From NCBI GenBank assembly GCA_905182995.1, contig CAJJDP010000090.1, positions 359,143 to 423,142 of the forward strand: a stretch of 64,000 nt of DNA. Direction: 5' to 3'. This document shows positions 39,125-52,487 of this stretch, in pieces. A program made the translations under genes and the position numbers. Source of the DNA: Paramecium octaurelia. Its lineage: Eukaryota; Ciliophora; Oligohymenophorea; Peniculida; Parameciidae. Position 1 is the stretch's first letter. Each line of letters starts with the position of its first letter. A model generated the notes under the pieces. That model made no database searches. It was not told where the DNA came from and worked only from the letters and a program-made list of their open reading frames with translations.

Positions 39125-42100
39125 TCATAAATTAGTTATGAATAAGGATTCACTTGTTTTTCTAATTTGTTTCAATTATTTTATATTACCTTGGGCATTT
39201 TAGCTATCTGTATTCTCAAGAATTTTGTTGTCGTATTATTCAATTTTATTTTTATTTAAATTTTAGAAATAATTTTACATTTTCAAAATTGCTTAATAGA
39301 TATTGACTATGAATTCATATGTTAATCCAAATAGCTAAACAAGGATTGCTAATAGGACAAAAGAAATTATAGCCCAGCCTAAGTTCACTTTAATTTGTTT
39401 CATAAAGGCAATTTCTTTTGTATCATTTATTGAAAATATGACTGCAATCAATAATATTAAGCTTAAACTAAGTTCTGTTATAAGCTATTAATAAAATTCT
39501 TTCTTAGTATTATAGGGATTTTTGTATAAAATAAACATTACTCCAACTGAAGTTGAAATAAAACATAATGATGTTTAAACAATAGGTATATTATAATAAT
39601 AGACCATAAAATAGATATATAAAATTTTTCGAATTAATCCAAAGAATTTAAAATAATATCCAAATGATTCTTTTGTATTGACATTTTCATAATAAACCTG
39701 GAATTATTCTTTGTATTATTTATTTTCTGCAAGTAATGTATGTAAATTAAGTGTTTTGTATTGCTGGTAAATTTAAAACAAAATGATACTAACAGAAATT
39801 ACAGCAAAAAATTAATTTAAATCAACAATTATGTGTTACTTCTTATTTGAGAAAGTAATTTAAAGCATAATAGCTAATGTAATATCAAGCAAGCACAATG
39901 AAAGAGTTTATTTTAACTTATTTTTCAACTCCTTATCCATAATAATCAATCCATTGATTATCTGATGTAATAAGCTATTATTTTATATGTAATTTTTAGT
40001 TTATGGTTATTAAACAAAACTATTCTAAGCTTTCTTTATGACTTGTAAATTAAAAATACTAAAGTGTTTATGATTGTTTTGAATATGATTTTTGTTTTTG
40101 TATTAGTTGATGGTGTTAAAGAATTGTAAGATTAAGAAATTTATTTTGTATAAGAGGAAAGTAATAAAAATAAACATAAAAGGAATCTAAATATTATTAA
40201 AGAACAGTGGATCTATCCCTTTATTTTAGAATTTTTACGGAGCTTAAAAGTAATAAGAACAATCAGGTTAATTTAATCCTTGATAAGTTGGAAAAGTAAC
40301 AAAGGATGACCAATCAGAATTCAAAAAAAACATTTCTACATTAAAAGGGTAACGAACATTTAAAAAATAAAAATTATTAACCCAACTTAAAATTTCTAAT
40401 ATCGCCCACAAGTAGTCATAAAGGTGTAAAATTATGGACACTGGAATCAAAATAAGAAAAATAAAATTAAAAGTTGTTTAAGCATTTGAAATTTACTAAG
40501 CTAATTATTTTTACTTCTCATCCATTAAGATTTATTCATTAGGTTAAATTTTGAAATTAATTGTTTAAATATTTTCATCTAATAGTAATCTATTTTTTTC
40601 GAATGAAAAGGTGAGTTAGATATAAATAGTATTATACTTGAATATAGATTTAAAGAATTGGAATTGAATGGTGCATATATTATTTTAAGCGGATATGTTA
40701 TATATGAAATCTGTTGTTTACATACCTTCAATTGTGATTATAGGATCCTAACAATTTAATACTAATTTATATTAGGACTTATTAAGGTAAAGATCATAAG
40801 CATTATTCGAATTTAATTGCCAAATTTATAAATTATCAATAAAGTCTTCTGATAACTCAATTCTGCATTGAGAGTCACAACCATCAGCATCTTCTAAATT
40901 TCCATCATCGCAATCCTCTTCTTCTTAAGCAACTATTCCATCTCCACATTTGGTAATACAAATTTTATTCTAGAAATCAGTATAATAACCAGGGATTGAT
41001 TCACATAACTCACAATCATTTCTATAGCATGATGTACATAAATTTGATTAGTCTTAACAAGTGATACAATTAATATCACATTACAAGCATTAATCTAAAA
41101 CTGAATAAAAGCCTGACATACAATCAATACATATTAGATCCAATTAATTTATACTTTAACATTCTTTACATTACATTCCACACGTCTTACAAATTGAATA
41201 GCTGGGACCATGACAAACATAACCTTTTTGGATTTAACAATCACTACATCCTTATTAGTTCGGATTATCACATTCTTCTTGTTAATTAATTAATGCATCT
41301 CCGCAAATAGAAATACATCTATCAATTTCTAATGTAAATCCATCATTACATTTTATACATTTACCATAATAACAAACTGCACATGTTTATAACATTTCAC
41401 AATTTTCATATTAAATTAATTAACAATTTGAACATCCATCATAATTATCAACATTACCATCATCACATTATTCTAATCCTTAAATTATTGAATCTCCACA
41501 TATTGATTCACATAAATTGTTAATATAATTCATATAATATCCATAATTGCATTACAAACATAACCCTTAAACTAAATTTTCACAATTAATAAACTATTCT
41601 AAATGTAATTCAGGTGGCATATCTATTATATTCGAATAATATATTAATATCTAATTTGATTGTAATTCTAGCATTAGTAAACATTCACCTTTAACACAGA
41701 ATTAGCATAATTCTTCACATGAGTACTTACAATTAAAGCACCCATCAAATGGAATGAGATTACCATCATCACAATCCTCATCTTCAGAAGTTATTCCATC
41801 ACCACATATTGATATTAGATCCTCCATCACTGCACTTTTAATCTAATTCTACTCAAATTAATCAATATCATCTTATATTGGTTTCAAAACAGAAATGAAC
41901 ATATCTTTAATACCACAAAATGTTGAATTAGCATTATTAAAATTATTGTCACAATGGAAAATTATGTTTAATTGTTTAATATCTCCATCTGAATACTCTA
42001 CTTTTTCTCTCACAGAAATTATATCGGTAACATACTGATCATCCCAATTTTGATCTTCTTTCAAATTTTAATTATTGTTAATCCTCAATGTTACCTTTGG

Positions 42101-43692
42101 TTTTGAGTTAATTGTGTAATGAAATTAACTTCTAGACAAGTATTAATCACCTAGAATTAGTTGAAATTTAACATAAACAGTTTACTATATGTTCTCAAGA
42201 TCTAAATGGAACTTAAACTAAGCATTCACCCAAACATAAGGTCCTCCAAATATTCTTCTATTTTGAAAATATGAGAAGTAAATATCATCTCCTTTCTAAA
42301 AATTATATTACTTAATAGCACTACTCTCAAGGCTAACTAATGTAAATAATTCATCTATTCTTTTTTTACTAGTTGATAGATCATAAAATTCTTTCACTAA
42401 AAATATTTCTTGTTTATCTTCAATCTAGTCCACTATTTCATTAGGAATAACACAAAGTTTGTCTTACGATACGGTGTAATCTGGGCAACTAGTAAAACAT
42501 AATCCATTATAAAAGTAATAATTATCCTTACAGACTTTACAAGTTTTGTTATTTTTACACACTTAGCACTTCAAGGCACAAACTAAATATTATACCTTAA
42601 ATGTTGGAATTTTTGATAAATGCTGGAATTTCACAATTTCAATATTAAAATTATTGACACTAATTGGTTTGTTAATTTCAACCATAATTTCATTATTAAT
42701 CCTGCTTAAGTAATTTGATTTAGATCCTGGTTCTTATCTTATTCTGTATCTACTAATCGAAGCTATTTGCACTCCATTAAGTAAAACATTAAAAAAATTG
42801 GTATTCATTATTTCTATTGTAATAGTTATTCTTAATAATATAGCAGACGTATCTAAATTACCGGATATCTTGTATCCTTCTTAACTTTTAATTAAATCTG
42901 AATCTACATAAGATTTCAATTCTACAAAATTAAAATAATAGTACTTTCATTTTTATAACACACTTTATCTAAGTCATAATCATGCTCATCTGGACATTGA
43001 ATAACACATCCTTTTGAGACTTACAGAAATGTCAAATTAATCTAGTCTTAACAAGACATACAAGTTCCAGAAATTAGATGTATGTTATCATAACATAAAG
43101 AGCATCTATCTTTTGATTCCTGCACACAAGTTTTACATGTCTTATAGCATTCTTTATATAAGATTTATAAATTTCTAAATAAATATGATTCATCTTAGAA
43201 TTCCCCAGATATGGTGCTCTATAGTTCTATTTTAAGAATCTCTGAAGAATGGGAGATCTCCTTATAAACAGTTTTGCGTATTTAATAATTTTTATCATGT
43301 GCAAAATCTTTGCATTAATGAGATATTCCCAATGGTTACTAATTCTTTGGAAGATAAGAAGTTTCTGTCTGCCAAATATTTTATGCATCTATTGTGATAG
43401 CTAAATAGTCATCAGGATCTAATCCTCCATAACAATATACATCTATATATATTTAGACTTAATAATGAGGTAAAATGTGTTAAATTTCAGAAGTAATTTT
43501 CTCACAAAGTTTATCAACCCTTATCAAATCCATTCCGCTTTTACATTTATAAACCTATGGTTTAAATGAATTTTTGCATTTCCAATCATCCAAATTGGTT
43601 ATATATTGTGAGTTGAAATTTTCATAAAGTTATTGCATTTAGCATCTGATATATAATTCAGCAATTTAAAAGAGTAACAGAAGATGAAACAT
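39125..43692 (-). CDS. Cysteine-rich receptor-like membrane protein with four DUF4215-type repeats
   Basis: Two exons (43692-42945 and 42921-39125, 23-nt intron) give 1514 residues from ATG to TGA 39125-39127. Signal peptide at 1-20 (MFHLLLLFQIAELYIRC). Cys modules at ~180-245 (CYKTCKTC, CSLC, CMSC) and ~360-400, with beta-rich parts between. Four DUF4215-type repeats at ~617-940, recognised by CGDG/CGD...E..CD(D)GN (ICGDGITSEDEDCDDGN; ICGDSIIQGLEQCDDGN; ICGDALINQQEECDNPN; KCGDGIVAQEEDCDDGN), with furin-like Cys pairs between. From ~1066 about seven hydrophobic segments (FIFLILIPVSIILHLY, IPFMFIFITFLLYKI, LSLSLILLIAVIFSI, FVLLAILVQLFGL). The long extracellular part plus multi-pass tail suggests a surface receptor or adhesion protein; ligand unknown. 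The best-preserved large gene in the window. Confidence 0.88.
42922..42944 (-). other. 23-nt intron of the DUF4215 gene
   Basis: GTACTATTATT...TTTTGTAG on the minus strand. Left in, it shifts the frame into a TGA within four bases. Removed, CYKNE continues to KLKSYVDSDLIK in frame. Size and borders are typical of Paramecium. Confidence 0.9.
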
Positions 43693-44879
43693 ATTTATTT
43701 TGAGTATAACTTAATAATAATTTGTACAATATTTCAAACAAATTTTAAAATATCAATTAAAGAGAAATAAGTAATAAGATGATGTGTTTTTCTATTATAT
43801 TATTTATTAATACAATAATATCTTGAAGTAGATAAGTATTAAATTATTTATTGGATTTTTTCTGTCTTGATAAGGTCTTAAATCAAAAGTTGAACAGTTT
43901 GAATTTTGAGTATGCATGATAGATAATGCATTGATTTCATTATGAGCATATATTTTTGGAGTAATGATTATGATTGATAATGGTTTGATTACTAGGGATA
44001 AATCAAATTAAATAGATTAAGAAAACTTTTGAATTCGAGTATTAGATTAATACTTTAGCATATCGAGTATCTTATAAGATAATTTAAATTTTATGAATTA
44101 AAAATTTATTTTAAATACCATAGTTATTTATTGTAGCAAAACAAACAGGAAAGTAAAGTTTAGCCATTAATTAAATTCATCATCTGTTCTAAATTATGAT
44201 GACTAATATATATTATTTTTAAATTCCCTCCTTAGATTATACTCTCTATATTTCTACTCTTTTCTTTCTAATCCTTGAATGTGTTCTAGTATTTATATCT
44301 TATTTTATGTAATTTAAGTTCTGGGAACGAGGAGCTTAAGAAGATCAAGTGCATATAACTGCATGAATATCATATTAATGATAAAGTTGTGATCTTTTAA
44401 AAGCTTTCTGGAAAAAGTTAATTCTCTATCCATAAGAAATATTCACTTATATTATTATTAAAATACAACTTATCTTTCGAATTTTTCAAATTCAATAAAC
44501 ATACTTAAGTTGATTAGAAATTAATTATTTGACAATGTAATGAATTTAATGAATTATTATTCATATTTAAATGATTGAATCATTAACTTGTGTGGACAGA
44601 TTTCCTATTTGCAATCCCACACTCGCTTTATCGATATACATAGAGGCCCAGCTCATCACTCCATTTGACAAAATTTTCTTACAGAACTGTCATGCTGAGA
44701 TATTTTGAATCCCATAAGTGGTACAACGGTATATCTTTATCAAACTCGCATTAAGATTTAGATTTCAGTTTAATTCATTAATATGAGGATGAGCGGGATG
44801 TATTTAATGTTTCATTTAAGAATTTATTGAGCCTGGAAAAAACATTGCAATTATTTGAAGCAGTATAAGTTATCAGGCC
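43693..44879. other. Spacer upstream of the receptor-like gene, no gene recognised
   Basis: AT-rich. At about 44590-44760 the sequence is less AT-rich and may belong to the retrotransposon relic that follows. No gene can be supported. Confidence 0.4.
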
Positions 44880-46340
44880 TTTGCATTTCTATCAATTTTT
44901 CATCAGTCTAAATCTATTAGAATGGAATTTCGGAAATTTCATACTTTGAACTTCAAACAATATTTTATGACTTTTATTCATCAAACAACAGCATTTGTGA
45001 AATGGAATGAGAATCAATAATGCCTAGCAAAAATATTAATCCAATTAAACAACCTAAATAAATGGTATTTAGAAAGAATTAACTAGCAATAATATCAATT
45101 GAGAGTAGGTTTTGCTAATAGGCTAGGAACTTAAGTTATTATTGGGAGAATTTTTTAAGACTTAGAAAGAAAGGAAATAAGAAAAATGCAAAATTTTTGA
45201 CTTAACAGATGCCTATAACTATATTGAGATATTGATTGAAATTTCTGTACTACATGCCAATTGACAGACAAATCTTAGTGAATAGTTGGGACTTTCTGTT
45301 CGATGTCTACGATGACTTATACATCTTTGATCCAATTAATTAGAAAAAGGTTAGATCAAGAATGGAGTATAACAAGACTCAACCCATAGGCCTTATCTAT
45401 TCAAAATCTTCTTAACAACTTTATTAACGTGACAAAATGAGGAAATTAAGAAGGAAGTGTAAAAATGACCCAACAAATGAAAATGATAAGAAGATTATTG
45501 GAAGAAGTACTGATTCTAAGATGTACTGACAACGTCGCGATGATTTCTAATATAGAATGTATATTGACGAGCAAAAGAATCTTCATTCAAATAGCTCAAA
45601 TACTTGGACTCGTCGTCAACTATAGAAAGAATAAGTATTTCGCAAATAGACACAATCCTAAAGGTATAAACCTTGTTGAGAGATTCAAATATTTTGGAAT
45701 TAAGATTGGAAAAAGAGTAAGACTGAAACAACATACACAAATAAAAAGAGAATGATAATATAAATAGTGTCCTAGTTAGCATTGATTAGAAAGATCTTAC
45801 CAGTCATAGTACTCACTCAAATTTGGATCTTATTTGCGCTACTAATAATTAAGTTTTATAACCTGTTAATAAGCAACCATTCAGTAATGGCAAATTATTA
45901 AGAGAAAATATTTTCAGAAGAGAATAAGAGTCTTAAGACTAAAAAAGAGCATTCTTAAGAAGATAATCAATGAGATTGTAGGAAGTTGAACATTAGGTTC
46001 GAGAAGATTCAAAAGGTTATCTTGGGAAACAATCAGAAAGAATCTAAGATCATATGGAAGGATATGATCGATTATACTAAGAATTCATTGACAAGAACTA
46101 GGTGAATGCTGAGGAAGTACTCGATAATATTCGATTTATAAAAAATTATTGAATGAGGAATAAGTGGAGAAAATGGAAGAAGGATATAGAAAAATTAGGA
46201 GAATTTATGGATATTATTTCTTTGATATGTTAAATCTAGATGGGTAAATGTGAACACATGGAAAACAGATCACACTCCAGCACATTAAGAAAAATTGGGA
46301 AGTTGGATTGATAGATAGAGAAAATCTTAGGCTCAATAGA
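44880..46340 (+). mobile_element. Decayed non-LTR (LINE-type) retrotransposon, reverse transcriptase region
   Basis: Reverse-transcriptase motifs appear in order on the plus strand but in different frames. Palm motif A: KIFDLTDAYNYIEILI (about 45190-45240). Motif B region: NPQALSIQNLLNNFINV (about 45383-45432). Motif C: LRCTDNVAMIS (45516 on), where YADD has become CTDN. Then IAQILGLVVNYRKNKYF and VERFKYFGIKIGK, the typical post-palm part. Thumb-like LIRKILPVIVLTQIWILF and LKKSILKKIINEIVG follow, then LNIRFEKIQKVILGNNQKES. The catalytic aspartates are damaged and TGA and frame changes are frequent, so the element is dead. No endonuclease domain or ends could be defined. Confidence 0.75.
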
Positions 46341-48259
46341 AACTTAGGTGAGAAATTTTTGCTAAGACTAGACTGCATTATTCATTAATTTTGATTAAAA
46401 ATATCCCGCTAATTTTTTAGGACATTTTATAAGTTTAAAAATCTTCTTTGAATGTTCAACCTGTTAAGGCAATTCATGGTAAAAAGCATTGTTAATATAT
46501 AATTACAAATTATAAAAGAAATTCCAATTTTATTTGTTCCCTCGAATAAATTACTTTATTCATTAAATACATTAAAAAATTTCTATTAAGAAGTCCTTTT
46601 AAAGAGATATATTGCAGAATTAATTTTAAAGGCAAAACTATATTAATTAGAAAGCATTTCGTAAAGCAAATCAGTCTTTCATTGTTGACTAATAAAAGTA
46701 AATATCATTGTTTAAAATCATATTATAAGATTTATGTTTCAAAAAATTCAAATAATAATATTTAAACTTTTAGGAAAAGTCAAGCTCGAGTATTTCTGCT
46801 TGACCTTATCTCTCAAATAGTAGATGATTTATTAAGAGTCTTGATTGAAAATGGTTAGGAAATTCATTTCTTACTTTACTCCATTTGCACAAAAATTAAT
46901 ATTTTCGTCGAGTTAATTAAATTACTTTATTGAAAAATCTATTGATTATCTTTTATGAGCTAACTCTTATTAAGAAGAGACTAAGAAATAGAAAACAATT
47001 TACAAAAGGTCAGATAACTCAATTCGCAAAATTTTGAATTTATCGCAATAAGCAAATATAATCGTGATATAATATGAACATTAGAAATCATAACCTAATT
47101 TGTTTCAAAGATAATTAAATAACCACCTCAGTAAATTTATCTTAATTTAACTCTCAATCTAACAGTTTTCCTGGCAATAAAGTACAAATATTTCTCATAA
47201 TAAATACTTTATTTAACAATTTTTGCATTTTAAAAACCTTCAATTGAATTGTAATCCCATAATTGTGTTATTAATGTTATATACTTAAGTCTTCAATATA
47301 GGTATTCATTATTTTATTCAGATCGTATTTATACTTACATTAACATAAAATCTAAAATCTTAAGATTTTATGAATATTTGAAGGATAATCATTAATTTTT
47401 TTATTGATTAGAATGTTATCATCTTTGGTGAATTACTAAGCAAAACTTTATCCAGATTTGAATTGCCTTAATTAATTTCTTAAATTAGAGATGAGATAGT
47501 AATTTAAAATCCTGTTTAAAAAATAGGCTTTAGCATGAATAAATAAAGGATATCTCATATTATTGCTAATTACCAAATAATACTTTCTCGAGCAATTGGA
47601 TATCTCCGATTTTGGCTAATCTCCAAGATTAAAATAGAGTTCAAGGTATCAGCCTTAATTTTAGTATTCTCAGCCATTCTACTTTGTAAGTTCCGATAAT
47701 GGAGTAATAGAGAAAAGAAGAGCTCTAGAACAATTAGAAATTAATATTTTTCATTTCCTATCTCAAAAATAATAATAATATGTATGTTGAATGCATGTAT
47801 CGTTATAGAAAGCCCTAGGGGAGTTCGAGGCCCATACTCGATGAGCAGGAGTGTTTGAATATGTCAAATTGATTGAAATATTCTTATACATATGGGGGGG
47901 ATTGTACCCTCTTGTCTCATCATTTAATTCTAGTGGGTTACTAATACATACCATTCACTTTCTAAGTTTTCTAATTTTTTGTAATATCTAAAGGCTCCTT
48001 TTATTATCCAATATTATAGCTGCAATGACATGAAGAGTCCCTTTTCCTAAATGAATTCTTGGATTTCAGAAATAACATAAAGGAGGTCCGCCATTGATGT
48101 AGCCCTTTAACTTCATCCGCTAGATGTTCGAAATTATCATCCGCGGGAGTATATTAGATTTCATATTTTTAATTATGTTAAGCTAGATTTCCAAAACAAC
48201 TTTATCTTTTCTACTGCATAGTCAATTTCCTAGTATTTCTTTTAAGTTTATAAAAATCT
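46341..48259. other. Spacer with a small GC-richer patch
   Basis: Mostly AT-rich. At 47760-47960 the sequence is GC-richer, and a 63-codon minus-strand frame (SNTPAHRVWASNSPRAFYND) runs to TGA. It may belong to the repeat copy at 48260-48745 but I cannot identify it. Confidence 0.35.
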
Positions 48260-48745
48260 CAATTTACCAGATGAATGAGTTTCCTTCTTCCTCTTATATG
48301 CTTACATACTTCGACCAATTCTAAGTCAAGAGTTGATTATTGGATTTATCTTACTCCTAATAATATGCTTCCAGATAGTCTATTTGTGTTTTGTGTAGAA
48401 GAACATGATGAAGTATATCCATATCGTCAATTACAAATTGAAATACTTTTGTGACCAGCTACACCTATCATTATATGGTTCTTGTGTTGGAAGGTTATTC
48501 TGTTTTTTGTACTACTATTATGAGTATTAGATCCGCTTGCCATTGATCTCTTATTTAATTCCCACATCCTTCATTTTTCAAGACTTGCTTAATTCCATAT
48601 CATTTTTCTTTCTTGTCCTTGCAACAAGACATGGAACTTCTATACATAAGGTCCTTTTCTGTTCATCTTGTTTAGGTCTTTATCCTCCAATAAATAATAT
48701 TTCTAAATAGGGTCCGGAAGTTGTAGCTATTGAAAAGTAATGAGC
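48260..48745 (-). repeat. Dispersed repeat family, copy B (decayed coding element)
   Basis: Minus-strand counterpart of the copy at 18220-18930. It holds MAHYFSIATTSGPYLEILFI then GGQRPKQDEQKRT (about 48745-48640), and VFQFVIDDMDILHHVLLHKT (about 48450-48390). A final block reads DLELVEVCKHIRGRRKLIHL. The two blocks are about 150 bp closer together than in copy A. A TGA after NDMELSKS and frame changes show that it is dead. Function unrecognised. Confidence 0.5.
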
Positions 48746-49355
48746 CATTTTATCAAAATCAGCAACAAAAAAGATATTACTGGTGTTTAAATTGTTAGAC
48801 TCTTGTTAAAGAATCAATTTGTATTTAAATAGGATTTATTTTATTCCTTAGTTGATAATGGCTTTTAATTTGCTTTAACTTTGAATTGAATAGTTAGCGA
48901 TATTGTCTCTATTAATAACGGCTATAATTACATAATTCCAAGCAGATATTCAATCTCTATTCTGACAACGTTTACTAAAAATATATGTTTTGTTATAAAA
49001 TGATTGATAAGAAATATCTATAATATAATAAATATATTAATAGTCAGATTTATTATCGAACCAAGTTTCCCTCATTCTACGAAATTCTCACCTTTAAATG
49101 ATTACAAAAAATAGAATTGTTAAGTCTCTTCATTGTCTTTAAAAACAGTAATTTAAATTTAATTCATCCTATTTCACTACACCCTACTTAATAATTCACA
49201 TTCCTTGTTTGTACTCCTCATAAAATATGATCTATGAAAACTAAGTATTAAATTAAATGAACTCAGAGCAATTTTTTGTTGTTGTAATCTTTACTTTCAT
49301 TAAAATGTTAAGCACACTAATTATTTTTATTCTTTAAATTCTATTTAGTTGTTAG
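48746..49355. other. Spacer, no gene recognised
   Basis: AT-rich; nothing supportable. Confidence 0.45.
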
Positions 49356-50150
49356 TCAGAAGTCAGAATAACTAATACATAAATTTTACGTACAAATTAA
49401 AAACATTACTAATATTGACAATTGCTGTTTTAATTTTAGAAGCACACTTGAATACTTTTCGTGGAGGATTTTCATCTATATGTCCATAAATTATAGCTCA
49501 CAATAATTCAATAAATTCAAAAAAAAATCTTTAAGTTCAACATTATTTTCCTTAACAATCACATCATTAATTATAATATCATCTAATCAGCATTACAAAT
49601 ACATTAGATAAATTCAGTATCTAAAAAATATCAACCTATTGACTATTTATTTAGTATCATTACAAGCTACACAATAAGTCTGATTATAATAAATATCAAT
49701 GAAAAATAGATTATTAAATTAAATATTTAACAACATTAATATATTACAAGTAAGTATCACACTAATTTATTCGTTCCAAGCTGTTATGCCAGATTTGTAA
49801 ATTCCAGGTGGCAAGCCAAGCAGACTATTTGTATATATTAAAGAGAGGATGCGTAAGGTGTTAAACTACAAAATTGATATCCATTTTAACGCTCATACGT
49901 AAAAAAGGGCAACATAAATATTGGCTTACATGTAAGTAATTATCGGCCTTTATATAAATAATATGATTAAATAAACAATTCAGACTTGAACCATTAACTT
50001 TAGATTGCACTGGATGATCGCAACTCCAATATACTAAAATAGAACAAGATATCCTTATAAGCGATTCATAAAATAAGGTAATTCTAAATATTAGTCGAAC
50101 ATAAAGATGATAAATTAGATATAAGTTAATTGATGATGCAATAAGCAATT
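49356..50150 (-). pseudogene. Decayed cysteine-rich protein gene fragment
   Basis: Minus-strand pieces: ISCSILVYWSCDHPVQSKVN with YLHVSQYLCCPF (50050-49870), running on without TGA past the standard stop. Next is a stretch that in neighbouring frames reads CLACHLEF and PPGIYKSGITAWNE, like furin-type repeats. Then TYCVACNDTKQIVNR, and IIINDVIVKENNVELKDFFL ending at TGA 49356-49358. Cysteine pairs and turn motifs place it with the cysteine-rich family of this window, though more weakly than the other relics. Not functional as read. Confidence 0.4.
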
Positions 50151-51017
50151 AATAGAGATATTTTAAGAAGCGATAAAATGAATAGAATAGTTGTTTGTAA
50201 GTTTTTTGCTCAAATCTAGATTCGATTTCTGTTTCAAATGATGTTATGGCTGGCATTAGTATCTACCATTTGAGGATTGATGATAACTTTTGTAAATAAA
50301 GAAATTAATATTGTTGGTTAATCAAAAATAGTTTAGATAGGAGCAAACAATTTTTAAATGGAGGAAGGGATATAAAATTAGTTATAAATTGTTTAGAAGC
50401 AAGAAGAGATTGGTTATTCGAATTATTTTACACTTTTGCATTAATATCATTTATGTTAATGTTAGTTATGCATTAGAATCTGTTAAAATGGAGAGAATTT
50501 AATGAGAAAATTTTTCAATTAATATGACTACTCTCAAGATTTATAACTCTATAATCCTTAAAGGATGACAAATGGATTATTGATAATCTAAAGAATTGAT
50601 ATTGACAATTTAGTGTTAACCTTAAGCAAACTTCTCAATGCATTTGTATGAAGTATGCAAAAGATTTAATCAGCTATATATAATATGAGGACATGTTTAA
50701 TTTTTTAACATCCAAAAATTCTAAATATAGCAAAGTCATCTCAGGCAATTCATGTCCTCTCTAAAATTAAAAACCTTTTAAAGAAAAACAAAGTGAAACT
50801 TCAATTATTACGCTATTACTCAAGTGGACCGATGTTGGTTGAGCCATTTGTCTCACAGACTAAAATTTGTGATGAGGTTATAATTATAATATTTTACTAG
50901 CGAATGTACAATTTCCACAGTATTTTCTTCAATGATAAAATGTGTAATACCTTTGCGAACTCATCTTTACAGCTACCGAAAGGTCATAATCAAATGGATA
51001 ATAATTTTATAAGCAAT
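50151..51017. other. Spacer, no gene recognised
   Basis: AT-rich; nothing supportable. Confidence 0.45.
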
Positions 51018-52485
51018 TTAAGATATTTTTAATAATTTCTTATTCCACTTGTATATATCCTTTATATTTGTTGCTGCTTTTATTATAGATATTGATGTTA
51101 TGCTAGTGAGTTACTTTATTTTATTTTTCTACTAGTTTTTTAAATAAAACAATAGAAGAAAAATAAAATTCCAAAATTGATTGATATTTACTAGCTAGCC
51201 TTATGTTCTCATTCATTTACTTTAGTGTTTCAAACTCTTGTTTTAATGTACTTATGAATTTTATGTTAACTGAGAATACTGAATATAAAATATCATGTTT
51301 TCTAAGTTGTTTTAAATTCGTCAAGTTTTTTAAGATTAGTTTTCTTCGGGTAATTAAGATGCTCCTACCGATAAATATTTCTCAAATTATAATTTTGTGC
51401 TTTATGCTTTATAAGAATGCATAAGAGAGGCAGTTATTTAAATTATCCACAAGCTGTATTATATGAGATGTTCAACTAAGTTCACAACTTAAGGGCTATA
51501 ATGTGACTAATCTCAAAATCCTTGGCTTATCTGTTTTACTTTGTTGCTTTATATTTTTCATTTCATTCACCAACATATATTGAAAGAAATAATCCCTTGC
51601 TCATAGAAATTCATATCAATAATATCCATTAGTTTGAAATATGAATTATTAATATACTCAATTGGTAGTAACCAATATGAGTAATATAATTATTTGTACC
51701 TTTATGCCTAAACATTATACTTAAATACACAACTCTCAATTTAAAGTAGTGTTTCTTTAATATATTTTTGCAATTAATTTTATCATCCTGGGCTGCTCTT
51801 GCATTTATTTACTTTAGTATGGGTAATAACGATTTGATCCGTGCTTTCTACCGAATAACGTGTGTATAAATTTATAACCATACAAAACGCTGTCGAATGT
51901 AACTAATTACGTAATTTACAATCCAAAATGTGCCTTTAATTCTGATTAAATGTTTTATATATGAATAGAGCATCTCTCAGTATTATATTTATACAACCTT
52001 TCCACATTTTCCATTTGTTTAATGCACAACTCCGTGGATAACTTCTTGATATGTATTTTATTGGCATAAATTAATAACGCTTATATTTTTTCTCCTTTTA
52101 TCGCAAATCCAAAAATTGTGCTTGATTTTATTTAATGTTATCTATCTAATTATAATACAATCATATAGGTTATCATTTTACCACAACTTTCATACATACC
52201 TTACCGTAAACCTCCATTGAATGAGGCATAATGTAGGAATCTTATCCTAAATGTTGGTATTGTCTCATCTGATCTACAGCTTGCACATTTGGATACTCAC
52301 TTACTTCTACCATGTTCATGGAAAGAGTTGAAGATGCCAGAAAAAATTACGTCTATATTTTGAGCAAGCAATGACATCAACTTATTAGAACGAGTTTTAT
52401 TTAATAAACGTAATGAAGGATAGCTAGCACACTTTTACGATAGAGAGTGAAAATTATTAATATTAATTGCAAACTGAACAAGTAC
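51018..52485. repeat. 1468-bp direct duplication, first copy
   Basis: Matches 52488-53955 base for base in register (constant offset 1470, no indels) apart from about 15 substitutions, all between about 51750 and 52310. The first ~730 bases are identical. It carries no gene I can support; an 87-codon plus-strand frame at 51203 is Phe-rich and uncharacteristic. See the second copy for the artefact question. Confidence 0.9.
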
Positions 52486-52487
52486 TN

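Noticed and set aside
45516..45782. Minus-strand frame overlapping the reverse transcriptase
   Set aside because: The plus-strand frame carries recognisable reverse-transcriptase motifs; the minus frame is its shadow.
47800..47850. Possible tRNA T-arm (GAGTTCGAGGCCC)
   Set aside because: No D arm or anticodon arm can be drawn around it.
51203..51424. 73-codon frame (and its duplicate at 52673-52894) as a gene
   Set aside because: Phe- and Ile-rich composition of AT-rich DNA with no domain. It is duplicated only because the whole 1468-bp segment is duplicated. It ends at a TGA soon after (87 codons).
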